Assembly: GCF_949987535.1 (NCBI RefSeq)
Contig: NC_080067.1
Location: 78,517,985-78,581,984, forward strand
Direction: 5' to 3'
DNA: 64,000 nt
DNA from: Balaenoptera acutorostrata
Taxonomy: Eukaryota; Chordata; Mammalia; Artiodactyla; Balaenopteridae
The notes under the pieces are model-generated. The model saw only the letters and a list, made by a program, of their open reading frames with translations, searched no databases and had not been told where the DNA came from. Positions 62,110 to 64,000 of the stretch are shown one piece after another. A program made the position numbers and the translations under genes. Every line of letters begins with the position of its first letter. Within the stretch, counting starts at the first letter, position 1.

Positions 62110-64000
<1,891 letters not shown>

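Overview
The window is mammalian nuclear DNA, most likely from a whale or dolphin. At least 28 copies of the tRNA-derived CHR-type SINE of cetaceans and hippos are present (a long form with a 'gcgcagtggtt' box and a short form with a 'gtccagtggtt' box). L1 elements are of the cetartiodactyl type. I saw none of the BovB or Bov-tA repeats that would fill ruminant DNA, and no pig PRE1 SINEs.

Two protein-coding genes are present, both on the minus strand and both cut by the window edges. At the right (56.9-62.2 kb) are the last four coding exons of PAK2, a p21-activated Ser/Thr kinase, carrying the HRD and DFG motifs, the activation loop and the C-terminus. At the left (8.1-32.2 kb) is the 5' part of SENP5, a nucleolar/mitochondrial SUMO protease: a CpG-island promoter, a likely non-coding exon 1, the large exon 2 and four small exons that begin the protease domain. 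The exons holding the catalytic His, Asp and Cys lie beyond the left edge. All splice junctions agree in phase, so both genes look intact. The order PAK2 then SENP5 in the same direction matches human 3q29. The two genes share no operon-like relation.

Layout: 1-8.1 kb is SENP5 intron with a nest of retroposons, including two unidentified target-site-flanked retrocopies. 8.1-10.9 kb holds SENP5 exons 6 to 3. 10.9-20.3 kb is intron 2 with an antisense STMP1 retrocopy. 20.3-21.8 kb is exon 2. 21.8-32.1 kb is intron 1, rich in SINEs. 31.7-32.5 kb is the promoter CpG island. 32.5-52 kb is intergenic and dominated by L1; the largest element is a roughly 5 kb minus-strand L1 inserted into a SINE, with two younger SINEs inserted into it. 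52-64 kb is the PAK2 3'UTR, exons and introns, and contains no CHR-type SINE that I can find.

I see no bacterial-style system, CRISPR array or new gene family. The items of most interest are an overlapping uORF at the SENP5 start codon, a CRE/TATA composite in the promoter, the three retrocopies, and several nested or inverted transposon structures.
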